Below are positions 29,512 to 37,248 of a stretch of DNA of 40,131 bases, one piece after another. How positions within the stretch are numbered: the first letter of the stretch is position 1; each line of letters begins with the position of its first letter. Made by a program: the position numbers and the translations under genes. The notes under the pieces are model-generated. The model made no database searches, was not told the DNA's origin, and saw only the letters and a list, made by a program, of their open reading frames with translations. Source of the DNA: F2B08 sp046260445 (lineage in GTDB: Bacteria; Actinomycetota; Actinomycetes; Actinomycetales; Dermatophilaceae); NCBI GenBank assembly GCA_046260445.1, contig JBHEPF010000043.1:1-40131 (forward strand). The letters are read 5' to 3'.

Positions 29512-29682
29512 AGCTCCCGGTCCGCACCCTGCAGGTCCCGACTGAGTGGTCCGAGTGTGGCTCCGCCATGCCATTGCCTCTACAGTGGACCAGGTGCCTG
29601 GTGTGGCGCCGGATCCCTCCGCGCCACGCGATCGATTCCCGGCGACGTTGATGAGCAACGTCGATACTGAAAGAGGTGACAG

Positions 29683-31242
29683 ATGGCGCTGACGCCCGAG
29701 GACGTCCTCAACAAGACGTTCACTCAGACGCAGTTCCGCAAGGGGTACGACGAGCGCGAGGTCGATGACTTTCTCGATGAGATCGTCGCCGAGATGCGCC
29801 GCTCTACCCAGGCGGGCGAGGAGCTGCGCTCGCAGCTCAACGACTGTCGCGCCGGCCGCGGCCTCGCAGCGGTGCCGACGGACGGCGAGCAGGCGGAGTC
29901 GACCGCTCAGCTGCAGGCGATGCGGAGCTCGCACCAGGACCTGCAGAGCCGGTTCTCGGCTGTCAACGCCGACCTCGAGACCCTGACTGCGGAGAACCAG
30001 TCGCTCACCGCCCGGATCGCCGACCTCGAGGCCCAGCTGGGCGATGTCGACCAGCGCGCCGCCGGGAGCGCGGACGAGGTGTCCGCCCTCGAGCAGCAGC
30101 TTCGGGAGGCGGAGGAACGAGCCCAGGCCGCGCAGACGCGGGCCGAGCAGCTCGAGCGTGACGCTCACGCGTCCGCCGACACGGTCACTGAGTACGAGGA
30201 CCGGATCGCCGAGCTGGAGCGCCGCGCGAGCGACGCCGAGCGTCGTGCCGACGAGGCCGACCAGCGTGTGGCTGCGTCTGCCGCGTCCGCGGAGGAGGCG
30301 GCGGAGGCCGCCGACGGTGCCGCCGACAGCCGGGTGACTGCGGCCGCCCAGCGCGCGGAGCAGGCCGAGCGCGAGGCACAGGAGCGCATCGAGCGCGCCC
30401 GTGCCGAGGCGGAGCAGGCCGAGCGCGAGGCCGAGCAGCGCGCCGCTGAGGCTGCCCGACAGGGCGAGGAAGCGGCCGCGAGCCAGCAGGTCGCCTTCGC
30501 CGGGTCGGTCGACGACACCGGCACGATGCGGGCCATCGGTGGCAGCGACAACGCTGCCGGCATCATCGCACTCGCGCAGCGGGTCCACGACGAGCACATC
30601 GCCGAGGGCGAGTCTCGCCGCCAGAGCCTCTTCGATGAGGGCCAGAGCCGGTATGACGAGCTTCTGTCGACGGGTCAGTCCCAGCATGACGAGCTCATCT
30701 CCACAGCGCAGGCCCGTCACGACGAGCTGCTCTCGACGGGTCAGTCCCAGCATGACGAACTCGTCTCGACCGGGCAGGCCCGTCACGACGAGCTGGTCTC
30801 GACCGGGCAGAGCCAGCATGACGAGCTGGTCTCGACCGGGCAGGCACAGCATGACGAGCTGGTCTCGACCGGGCAGGCACAGCATGACGAGCTGGTCTCG
30901 ACCGGGCAGGCACAGCACGACGAGCTGGTCTCGACCGGGCAGGCACAGCACGACGACCTCATCGCCGAGGCCACGGCTCGTCACGAGGAGCTCATCACCG
31001 AGGCTCGGGAGCGCTCCACCGGGATGGTCCACGAGGCACAGCAGCGCAAGCAGCAGATCCTCGAGGAGCTCGCCGCCGAGCGGACGCGCCTGGAGCAGAA
31101 GATCGACGAGCTGCGCACCTTCGAGCGCGACTACCGGTCGCGACTCAAGTCCTTCATCACTGGCCAGCTCGCGGGGCTCGAGGACATGACCAGCGAGGGC
31201 GCGTCGAGCGCTGACGAGCAAGAAGAGGTCTCGGCCAGCTAG
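29683..31242 (+). CDS. divIVA: DivIVA/Wag31-type polar growth protein with a long repeat region
   Basis: The actinobacterial pole-organising coiled-coil protein, 519 residues, much longer than the roughly 260-residue mycobacterial Wag31. The N-terminal lipid-binding domain is LTPEDVLNKTFTQTQFRKGY with EREVDDFLDEIVAEM. Long Glu/Ala/Arg-rich coiled coils follow (residues 75-280). From about residue 321 to 430 there are ten 11-residue repeats of the form QAQHDELVSTG, preceded by looser units, and the conserved coiled-coil end is LEQKIDELRTFERDYRSRLKSF. The ATG at 29683 follows AAAGAGG (29670-29676). A 171-bp gap separates it from yggT and a strong hairpin follows, so it may form its own transcript. 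Confidence 0.93.
   Translation: MALTPEDVLNKTFTQTQFRKGYDEREVDDFLDEIVAEMRRSTQAGEELRSQLNDCRAGRGLAAVPTDGEQAESTAQLQAMRSSHQDLQSRFSAVNADLETLTAENQSLTARIADLEAQLGDVDQRAAGSADEVSALEQQLREAEERAQAAQTRAEQLERDAHASADTVTEYEDRIAELERRASDAERRADEADQRVAASAASAEEAAEAADGAADSRVTAAAQRAEQAEREAQERIERARAEAEQAEREAEQRAAEAARQGEEAAASQQVAFAGSVDDTGTMRAIGGSDNAAGIIALAQRVHDEHIAEGESRRQSLFDEGQSRYDELLSTGQSQHDELISTAQARHDELLSTGQSQHDELVSTGQARHDELVSTGQSQHDELVSTGQAQHDELVSTGQAQHDELVSTGQAQHDELVSTGQAQHDDLIAEATARHEELITEARERSTGMVHEAQQRKQQILEELAAERTRLEQKIDELRTFERDYRSRLKSFITGQLAGLEDMTSEGASSADEQEEVSAS
30643..30972 (+). repeat. 33-bp tandem repeat, ten units, inside divIVA
   Basis: Units begin at 30643 and every 33 bp to 30940. They encode in order QSRYDELLSTG, QSQHDELISTA, QARHDELLSTG, QSQHDELVSTG, QARHDELVSTG, QSQHDELVSTG, three QAQHDELVSTG and QAQHDDLIAEA. 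The three identical central units (30841, 30874, 30907) are nearly the same at DNA level, implying recent duplication. The 11-residue period is that of hendecad coiled coils. Confidence 0.95.
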
Positions 31243-31268
31243 CCGCCGACCGCAGCGATCACCCTGAC

Positions 31269-31302
31269 GTGGGGTGGGACACCGAAGGGTGCCCCACCCC
31301 AC
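31269..31302 (+). terminator. Strong hairpin after divIVA
   Basis: GTGGGGTGGG (31269-31278) pairs with CCCACCCCAC (31293-31302). Inside, CACC (31280-31283) pairs with GGTG (31288-31291) around the loop GAAG, with one A-C mismatch. The hairpin lies 26 bp after the divIVA stop. No T-run follows, as is common for such hairpins in high-GC genomes. The rest of 31303-31451 holds nothing recognised except the TraR-type gene's ribosome-binding site. Confidence 0.8.
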
Positions 31303-31451
31303 TGTCGTCCCCAGCGGCCGCGACGGCTCATCAGGTGGCCCGCGCGGTGAGATCGTGGAAATCATGCCCCGTTCCGGCGTCCGCGGCCGCCTGCGCTCGC
31401 TAACATGCGCTCACGCCATACCTACGGAACCGTCGTGAGGGGGGTGTTTTC

Positions 31452-32021
31452 ATGGGCCCAGTGAAGGGAAGTGCAGGGACGATGGCCGCCACGAGAGCGT
31501 CAGGGACGAAGAAGGCAGCAGCGCCGAGGAAGACAGCAGCGACGAAGGCAACACCGAAGAAGGTCCCACCGACGAAGGCCACAGCGACGAAGGCCACCGC
31601 GAAGTCGGCGAGAGGGGCCAGGCCTTCCGCCCGCATGCTCGTCAAGCCTGACGAGAAGCCCTGGTCCGCCAAGGAGCTCGCGGCGCTGCGCGCCGAGATC
31701 GAGGGCGACATCGCTCACCTGGAGGAGGAGATCGCCACCGCTGAGTCTGAGTTGTTCGTCCTCATGAACGACGGGGGGGACGGTGCGGGCGACGACCAGG
31801 CCGACGCCGGCGCCAAGACCTATGAGCGCGAGCAGGAGATCTCGCTCGCCAACAACGCGCGTGACCTGCTCGACCAGAACCGCCGGGCACTGCAGCGAAT
31901 GGACGACGGGAGCTACGGCGTCTGCGAGAGCTGCGGCGAGCCGATCGGGAAACTTCGACTTCAGGCCGCTCCCCGTGCGACCCTATGCTTGCCATGCAAG
32001 ACGAAAGAGGAGCGCCGCTGA
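31452..32021 (+). CDS. TraR/DksA family zinc-finger protein with basic N-terminal tail
   Basis: 189 residues. Residues 10-60 are a lysine/alanine/threonine tail (KKAAAPRKTAATKATPKK pattern). Then comes a helical region with LAALRAEIEGDIAHLEEEI and a C4 zinc finger, Cys158-Cys161 (CESCGEPIG) and Cys179-Cys182 (CLPC), of the TraR/DksA type (PF01258). DksA proteins bind the RNA polymerase secondary channel, but actinobacterial members of this small type often lack the acidic coiled-coil tip, so a DksA-like function is uncertain. The ATG at 31452 follows GAGGGGGG. The gene overlaps lspA. It is often found beside lspA in this phylum, which supports the call. Confidence 0.85.
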   Translation: MGPVKGSAGTMAATRASGTKKAAAPRKTAATKATPKKVPPTKATATKATAKSARGARPSARMLVKPDEKPWSAKELAALRAEIEGDIAHLEEEIATAESELFVLMNDGGDGAGDDQADAGAKTYEREQEISLANNARDLLDQNRRALQRMDDGSYGVCESCGEPIGKLRLQAAPRATLCLPCKTKEERR

Positions 32022-32641
32022 CCGGGCGCCAGGACCCGAAAGGGTCGACCGGGGCCTCAGCGCAGGCCGACGCGGGCCCGCTCGAGCGCAATCCTCGCCT
32101 CGCCTGGGCCGCGCTGCTCATCGCCGTCGGCACCGTGCTCGTCGACCAGGGCACCAAGGTCTGGGCCCTGCGCGCGCTCACCCCGGGCGAGTCCATCGGG
32201 ATCGTCGGCGATCTCCTGCGGCTCACCCTCATCCGCAACGCAGGTGCTGCCTTCTCGATCGTCAACCAGGCCACCTGGCTGCTCACGCTCGTCTCGGTCG
32301 TGATCCTCGTCGTCATCCTCCGGTCGATCCGCAGACTCGGTCACTGGGGCTGGACGCTCGCTCTGGGGCTGCTCCTCGGCGGCGCGGTAGGCAACCTCAT
32401 CGACCGGATCCTGCGCGAGCCGGGCGTCGGTCGAGGTCACGTCATCGACTTCATCGACTACGGCGGGCTGTTCGTCGGCAACGTGGCCGACATCGCGATC
32501 GTCGTGGCGGCAGGGTCGATCGCGGTCCTCGCCTGGCGAGGCATCGGACTCGATGGCAGTCGCGAGACGGACCGTCCCCACCCGCGTGACGGCGAGGAAG
32601 ACGGCTCCCCGAGAGCCGCGGTGAGGACCGACGATGAGTGA
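31985..32641 (+). CDS. lspA: Prolipoprotein signal peptidase LspA
   Basis: Aspartic membrane protease cleaving lipoprotein signal peptides after lipidation. About 218 residues with four membrane helices (AALLIAVGTVLVDQGTKVWAL first). Catalytic aspartates are Asp140 in GNLIDRIL and Asp169 in GNVADIAI, and RNAGAAFSI is the conserved block between. The start is ambiguous. ATG 31985 and ATG 31994 lie inside the upstream gene without a ribosome-binding site, whereas AAAGAGGAG (32004-32012) is correctly placed for a CTG at 32018 that overlaps the upstream stop as CTGA. The protein ends in a charged cytoplasmic tail; the gene overlaps the next by 8 bp. Confidence 0.9.
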   Translation: MLAMQDERGAPLTGRQDPKGSTGASAQADAGPLERNPRLAWAALLIAVGTVLVDQGTKVWALRALTPGESIGIVGDLLRLTLIRNAGAAFSIVNQATWLLTLVSVVILVVILRSIRRLGHWGWTLALGLLLGGAVGNLIDRILREPGVGRGHVIDFIDYGGLFVGNVADIAIVVAAGSIAVLAWRGIGLDGSRETDRPHPRDGEEDGSPRAAVRTDDE

Positions 32642-33566
32642 CGTGCGGACCGTGCTCGTTCCCGACGGGTTGGACGGAAGCAGGGTGGACGCCGCGGTGG
32701 CCCGGCTCTTCGGGCTCTCCCGGACCAAGGCCGCCGACGTCGCGACGCGCGGCGGCGTCCGGATCGACGGATCGGCGGTGGCCAAGTCCGCCATGGTGAG
32801 GGCCGGCTCGCAGCTCGAGATCGAGCTGCCGAGCGCCCCCAGCTCACCCTCGGTGGAGGTCATCGCAGAGCCCGTGCCGGGGATGCGGATCGTCCACGAT
32901 GACGAGGACATCGTCGTCGTCGACAAGCCGGTGGGGGTCGCCGCGCACCCGAGCGCCGGGTGGAGCGGTCCGACGGTCATCGGCGGCCTCGCTGCCGCGG
33001 GTTACCGCATCTCGACGTCCGGCGCGAGTGAGCGGCAGGGAGTCGTCAGCCGGCTCGACGTGGGCACCTCGGGGCTGATGGTCGTCACCAAGAGCGAGCG
33101 CGCATACTCGATCCTCAAACGGGCCTTCAAGGAGCGGCGGGTCGAGAAGACCTACCACACGCTCGTGCAGGGACTGCCCGACCCTCTCGTGGGCACGATC
33201 GACGCGCCGATCGGCCGACACCCCGGACACGACTACAAGTTCGCCGTCATGGAGTCCGGCAAGCCGGCCGTGACCCACTACGAGCTGCTCGAGGCCTTCC
33301 GACGCGTGTCGCTGCTCAGCGTGCGCCTCGAGACCGGCCGCACCCACCAGATCCGGGTGCACATGGCTGCGATCAAGCATCCCTGTGTCGGCGATCCGCT
33401 CTACGGCGCCGACCCCACGCTCGCTGCCCGACTGGATCTGGACCGCCAGTGGCTGCACGCGACCGGTCTGGGCTTCGAGCATCCGGGCTCGGGAGAGTGG
33501 GTTGCCTTCGAGAGCACCTACCCCGACGATCTGGCGCAGGCGCTGGAGCGGCTCGAGTCCCGCTGA
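32634..33566 (+). CDS. rluD: RluA/RluD family 23S rRNA pseudouridine synthase
   Basis: 310 residues. An S4 RNA-binding domain is at residues 15-80 (RVDAAVARLFGLSRTKAADV), and the catalytic domain starts IVHDDEDIVVVDKPVGVAAHP. The catalytic aspartate is Asp142 in SRLDVGTSGLMVV; most relatives have HRLD, here SRLD. LETGRTHQIRVHMAAIKHPCVGDPLYG follows in part (core GRTHQIRVHM). Such enzymes isomerise uridines in helix 69 of 23S rRNA; the exact target here is inferred from the RluD-like architecture. The ATG at 32634 overlaps lspA by 8 bp. A hairpin GCGACG (33586-33591) with CGTCGC (33598-33603) follows the stop. Confidence 0.88.
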   Translation: MSDVRTVLVPDGLDGSRVDAAVARLFGLSRTKAADVATRGGVRIDGSAVAKSAMVRAGSQLEIELPSAPSSPSVEVIAEPVPGMRIVHDDEDIVVVDKPVGVAAHPSAGWSGPTVIGGLAAAGYRISTSGASERQGVVSRLDVGTSGLMVVTKSERAYSILKRAFKERRVEKTYHTLVQGLPDPLVGTIDAPIGRHPGHDYKFAVMESGKPAVTHYELLEAFRRVSLLSVRLETGRTHQIRVHMAAIKHPCVGDPLYGADPTLAARLDLDRQWLHATGLGFEHPGSGEWVAFESTYPDDLAQALERLESR

Positions 33567-33573
33567 CGGGGCC

Positions 33574-33621
33574 GACACGCGCACGGCGACGACACGGCGT
33601 CGCGACACGCCGAGGAGTGTC
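33574..33621. promoter_or_regulatory. Cluster of four GACAC pentamers upstream of dnaE
   Basis: GACAC occurs at 33574-33578, 33591-33595 and 33604-33608, and its complement GTGTC at 33617-33621. All lie within 48 bp in the gap before dnaE and close to a candidate -10 (TACGAT, 33634-33639). GACAC is the core bound by the sporulation and division regulator WhiA in Streptomyces. No whiA gene is in the window, so the link is a hypothesis. Confidence 0.35.
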
Positions 33622-33649
33622 GGAGGGGCGACCTACGATGGGTGGCGCC

Positions 33650-36600
33650 ATGGGAAATGCTGACTCGTTCGTCCACCTGCACGTCCATACCGAGTACTCC
33701 ATGCTCGACGGGGCTGCGCGCATCGGTGACCTCTTCACCAAAGCCGAGCAGATGGGGATGCCGGCGGTGGCGATGACCGACCACGGCTACCTCTTCGGTG
33801 CACACGAGTTCTGGAGGAAGGCCCAGGGGACGTCGGTCAAGCCGATCATCGGGCTCGAGGCCTACGTCACCCCGGGGACCCACCGCACCGACCGCCAGCG
33901 GGTCACGTGGGGCGACGAGCGCACCCGCAGGGGCGACGACGTCTCCGGCGGTGGCCTCTACACCCATATGACGCTCCTCGCCCGCTCCACCGAGGGGATG
34001 CACAACCTCTTCCGGATGGACAGCCAGGCATCCCTTGACCAGGAGTTCGCGAAGTACCCGCGCCTGGACCGCGAGCTGTTGCACCGCTACGGCGACGGGC
34101 TCATCGCCACGACGGGCTGCCCGTCCGGTGAGATCCAGACGCGGCTGCGACTGGGCCAGTACGACGCAGCCAAGGCCGCCGCAGCGGAGTTCCGTGACAT
34201 CTTCGGTGCGGAGAACTACTTCTGCGAGGTGATGGACCACCAGAACGAGATCGAGCGGCGCACCATCAAGGACCTGCTCCGCCTCGCCAAGGAGCTCGAT
34301 CTGCCACTCCTGGCGACCAACGACTCGCACTACACCAACCCCGAGGACGCGACGGCCCACGCCGCGCTCCTCTGCGTCCAGTCTGGCTCGACCTTGATGG
34401 ACCCGGACCGGTTCAAGTTCGACGGCCAGGGCTACTACCTACAGTCCCCGGAGGAGATGCGCCGCACCTGGCGAGAGCTCCCCGAGGCATGCGACAACAC
34501 ACTGCGGGTGGCCGAGATGTGCGAGGTCTCCTTCACCGAGGGTGAGGGACGCTACATGCCGGAGTTCCCCTGCCCGCCGGGGGAGAGCGAGCGTTCGTGG
34601 TTCATCAAGGAGGTCTACCGGGGCCTGCAGGAGCGGTTCCCGGGGGGCGTGCCCGAGTATGCGCGCACCCAGGCCGACTACGAGATCGACGTCATCGTCT
34701 CCAAGGGCTACCCCGGCTACTTCCTCGTCGTCGCCGACTTCATCACCTGGGCCAAGGGCAACGGCATCCGGGTCGGTCCCGGGCGCGGCTCGGGGGCCGG
34801 GTCGATGTGTGCCTACGCAATGAAGATCACCGATCTCGACCCGGTGCCGCACGGGTTGATCTTCGAGCGGTTCCTCAACCCTGAGCGCATGTCGATGCCC
34901 GACTTCGACGTCGACTTCGACGAGCGACGGCGTGGTGACGTGATCAAGTACGTCACGGACAAGTACGGCTCGGAGCGGGTCGCGCAGATCGTCACCTACG
35001 GCACGATCAAGGCCAAGCAGGCGGTCAAGGACGCCGCCCGGGTCATGGGGCACCCGTTCTCCGTCGGCGAGTCCCTCACCAAGGCGATGCCCGCGGACCA
35101 GATGGGCAAGGGCGTCTCGCTCTCGGGCATCTACGACACCGAGCACCCTCGCTACGGGGAGGGCAAGGAGTTCCGCGACCTCGTCGAGACCGAGACCCAC
35201 CTGCAGGAGGTCGTCGAGACCGCCAGGGGACTCGAGGGGCTGAAGCGGCAGTGGGGCGTCCACGCCGCCGGCGTCATCATGTCGAGCGAGCCGCTCATCG
35301 ACCTCATCCCGATCATGAAGCGGGTGCAGGACGGGCAGATCATCACCCAGTTCGACTATCCGACGTGTGAGTCGCTCGGTCTGGTCAAGATGGACTTCCT
35401 CGGCCTGCGCAACCTCACCATCCTCGACGACGCCCTGGCCAACATCGTGGCCAACCGGGGCCAGGAGATCGATCTCGACGAGCTGTCCCGCACGCTCGAC
35501 GACAAGGCCTCCTACGAGCTGCTCGGCCGGGGCGACACCCTGGGGGTCTTCCAGCTCGACGGCGGCGGGATGCGCACCCTGCTGCGACTCATGCAGCCGG
35601 ACAACTTCGAGGACATCTCCGCGGCGCTCGCGCTGTACCGACCTGGACCGATGGGCGTCAACGCCCACACCAACTTCGCCCTCCGCAAGAACGGCAAGCA
35701 GGAGCTCATTCCCCTCGACCCCGAGCTGAAGGGCAAGCTCCAGCCCGAGATGATGGAGGCGCTGGAGCCGATCCTCGGCACGACCTACGGCCTGGTGATC
35801 TACCAGGAGCAGGTGATGGAGATCGCCCAGAAGCTCGCCGGCTACACCCTCGGCAGCGCCGACCTGCTACGCCGGGCGATGGGCAAGAAGAAGAAGGAAG
35901 TGCTCGACGCCGAGTACGTTCCGTTCTCCGACGGCATGAAGAGCAACGGCTTCAACGAGGAGTCGATCGCGTCCCTCTGGGGCGTTCTCGTCCCCTTCTC
36001 GGACTACGCCTTCAACAAGGCGCACACGGCCGCATACGGTCTCGTCTCGTACTGGACCGCCTATCTCAAGGCGAACTACCCGGCCGAGTACATGGCGGCG
36101 CTGCTCACGAGCGTCGGTGACGACAAGGACAAGTCGGCGCTCTACCTCGGGGAGTGTCGCCGCATGGGCATCAAGGTGCTCCCGCCCGACGTCAACGACT
36201 CGATCGGTCAGTTCGCCGCCGTCGGCTCCGACATCCGCTTCGGGCTGCAGGCGATCCGCAACGTCGGCCACAACGTCGTCGAGGAGATCATCCGCGCGCG
36301 TGCGGAGAAGGGCCGCTTCGCCTCGTTCCGGGACTTCCTCTCCAAGTGCTCGGCGGTCGTCGCGAACAAGCGCACCATCGAGTCGCTCATCAAGGCCGGT
36401 GCGTTCGACGGTCTCGGGGAGCCGCGGATGGGGTTGCTGCGCGTCCACGAGGAGTACGTCGACGCGGTCGTCGCGATGAAGCGCGCCGAGGCGATCGGCC
36501 AGGACTCGCTCTTCGGGGGTCTCGGACTCGGCGAGGACGACGGGGCCTCCGGGGACGGTCTCATGGGGCTGCCCCCCGTGCCGCAGACCGAGTGGGACAA

Positions 36601-37225
36601 GAGCGCGCTGCTCACCTTCGAGCGGGAGATGCTCGGTCTCTACGTCTCCGACCACCCGCTCCTCGGTATCGAGCATGTCCTCGACCGGCACGCCGACACC
36701 CCGATCTCCTCGCTCACCCAGGACGAGTCCAAGTCCGAGGGTCACGTCGTCACCATCGCGGGTCTCATCACCTCGCTCACGCAGAAGCGCAACAAGAAGG
36801 GCGACCTCTACGCCATCGCGACGCTCGAGGACCTCGATGGCGCCGTCGAGGTGTTCTTCTTCGCCAAGACGTGGATGACGGTGCACACCATGCTCGGCAC
36901 GGACGTCGTCTGCGTCGTCAAGGGCCGCGTCAACAAGCGTGACGAGTCGGTCTCGCTCTACGCCTCCGACGTCACATTGCCCGACCTCACCGACGGGCCC
37001 CGTGGCCCCGTCGTGCTCCACATGGAGACGATGCGGGCGACGAGCGGACGGATCTCCGAGCTCGGTGAGGTGCTTCGCAACCACCCCGGTGTCACCGAGG
37101 TGCAGCTGCGACTGCGTCAGCCGGGCCGCTCGACGACGCTGCGTCTGCAGCACCGGGTCTCCGCGTCCGAGGCGCTGTTCGGGGACCTCAAGGCGCTCCT
37201 GGGGCCGGGGTGCCTCGGCGCCTGA
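33650..37225 (+). CDS. dnaE: DNA polymerase III alpha subunit (DnaE1)
   Basis: Replicative polymerase, about 1191 residues. The PHP domain begins SFVHLHVHTEYSMLDGA and AMTDHGYLFG. The polymerase active site has PDFDVDFDERRRGDV (aspartates 418-424), RVGPGRGSGAGS precedes it, and the fingers region contains MDFLGLRNLTILDDA. Helix-hairpin-helix and a C-terminal OB-fold with VVTIAGLITSLTQKRNKKGD complete the protein. It is the DnaE1, not the DnaE2 or PolC type. The ATG at 33650 (MGNADSFVHLHVH) is chosen from similarity to family starts. ATG 33638, 11 bases after GGAGG, is nearly as good. With TACGAT at 33634-33639 the transcript might begin at or just before ATG 33650. Confidence 0.95.
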   Translation: MGNADSFVHLHVHTEYSMLDGAARIGDLFTKAEQMGMPAVAMTDHGYLFGAHEFWRKAQGTSVKPIIGLEAYVTPGTHRTDRQRVTWGDERTRRGDDVSGGGLYTHMTLLARSTEGMHNLFRMDSQASLDQEFAKYPRLDRELLHRYGDGLIATTGCPSGEIQTRLRLGQYDAAKAAAAEFRDIFGAENYFCEVMDHQNEIERRTIKDLLRLAKELDLPLLATNDSHYTNPEDATAHAALLCVQSGSTLMDPDRFKFDGQGYYLQSPEEMRRTWRELPEACDNTLRVAEMCEVSFTEGEGRYMPEFPCPPGESERSWFIKEVYRGLQERFPGGVPEYARTQADYEIDVIVSKGYPGYFLVVADFITWAKGNGIRVGPGRGSGAGSMCAYAMKITDLDPVPHGLIFERFLNPERMSMPDFDVDFDERRRGDVIKYVTDKYGSERVAQIVTYGTIKAKQAVKDAARVMGHPFSVGESLTKAMPADQMGKGVSLSGIYDTEHPRYGEGKEFRDLVETETHLQEVVETARGLEGLKRQWGVHAAGVIMSSEPLIDLIPIMKRVQDGQIITQFDYPTCESLGLVKMDFLGLRNLTILDDALANIVANRGQEIDLDELSRTLDDKASYELLGRGDTLGVFQLDGGGMRTLLRLMQPDNFEDISAALALYRPGPMGVNAHTNFALRKNGKQELIPLDPELKGKLQPEMMEALEPILGTTYGLVIYQEQVMEIAQKLAGYTLGSADLLRRAMGKKKKEVLDAEYVPFSDGMKSNGFNEESIASLWGVLVPFSDYAFNKAHTAAYGLVSYWTAYLKANYPAEYMAALLTSVGDDKDKSALYLGECRRMGIKVLPPDVNDSIGQFAAVGSDIRFGLQAIRNVGHNVVEEIIRARAEKGRFASFRDFLSKCSAVVANKRTIESLIKAGAFDGLGEPRMGLLRVHEEYVDAVVAMKRAEAIGQDSLFGGLGLGEDDGASGDGLMGLPPVPQTEWDKSALLTFEREMLGLYVSDHPLLGIEHVLDRHADTPISSLTQDESKSEGHVVTIAGLITSLTQKRNKKGDLYAIATLEDLDGAVEVFFFAKTWMTVHTMLGTDVVCVVKGRVNKRDESVSLYASDVTLPDLTDGPRGPVVLHMETMRATSGRISELGEVLRNHPGVTEVQLRLRQPGRSTTLRLQHRVSASEALFGDLKALLGPGCLGA

Positions 37226-37248
37226 GTCGCTCCGTAGGCTTGGCCGAC

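Noticed and set aside
29431..31365. 644-codon minus-strand frame opposite divIVA
   Set aside because: It arises from the 33-bp repeats, whose complement lacks stop codons. The repetitive PGRDQLVMLCL product has no independent support.
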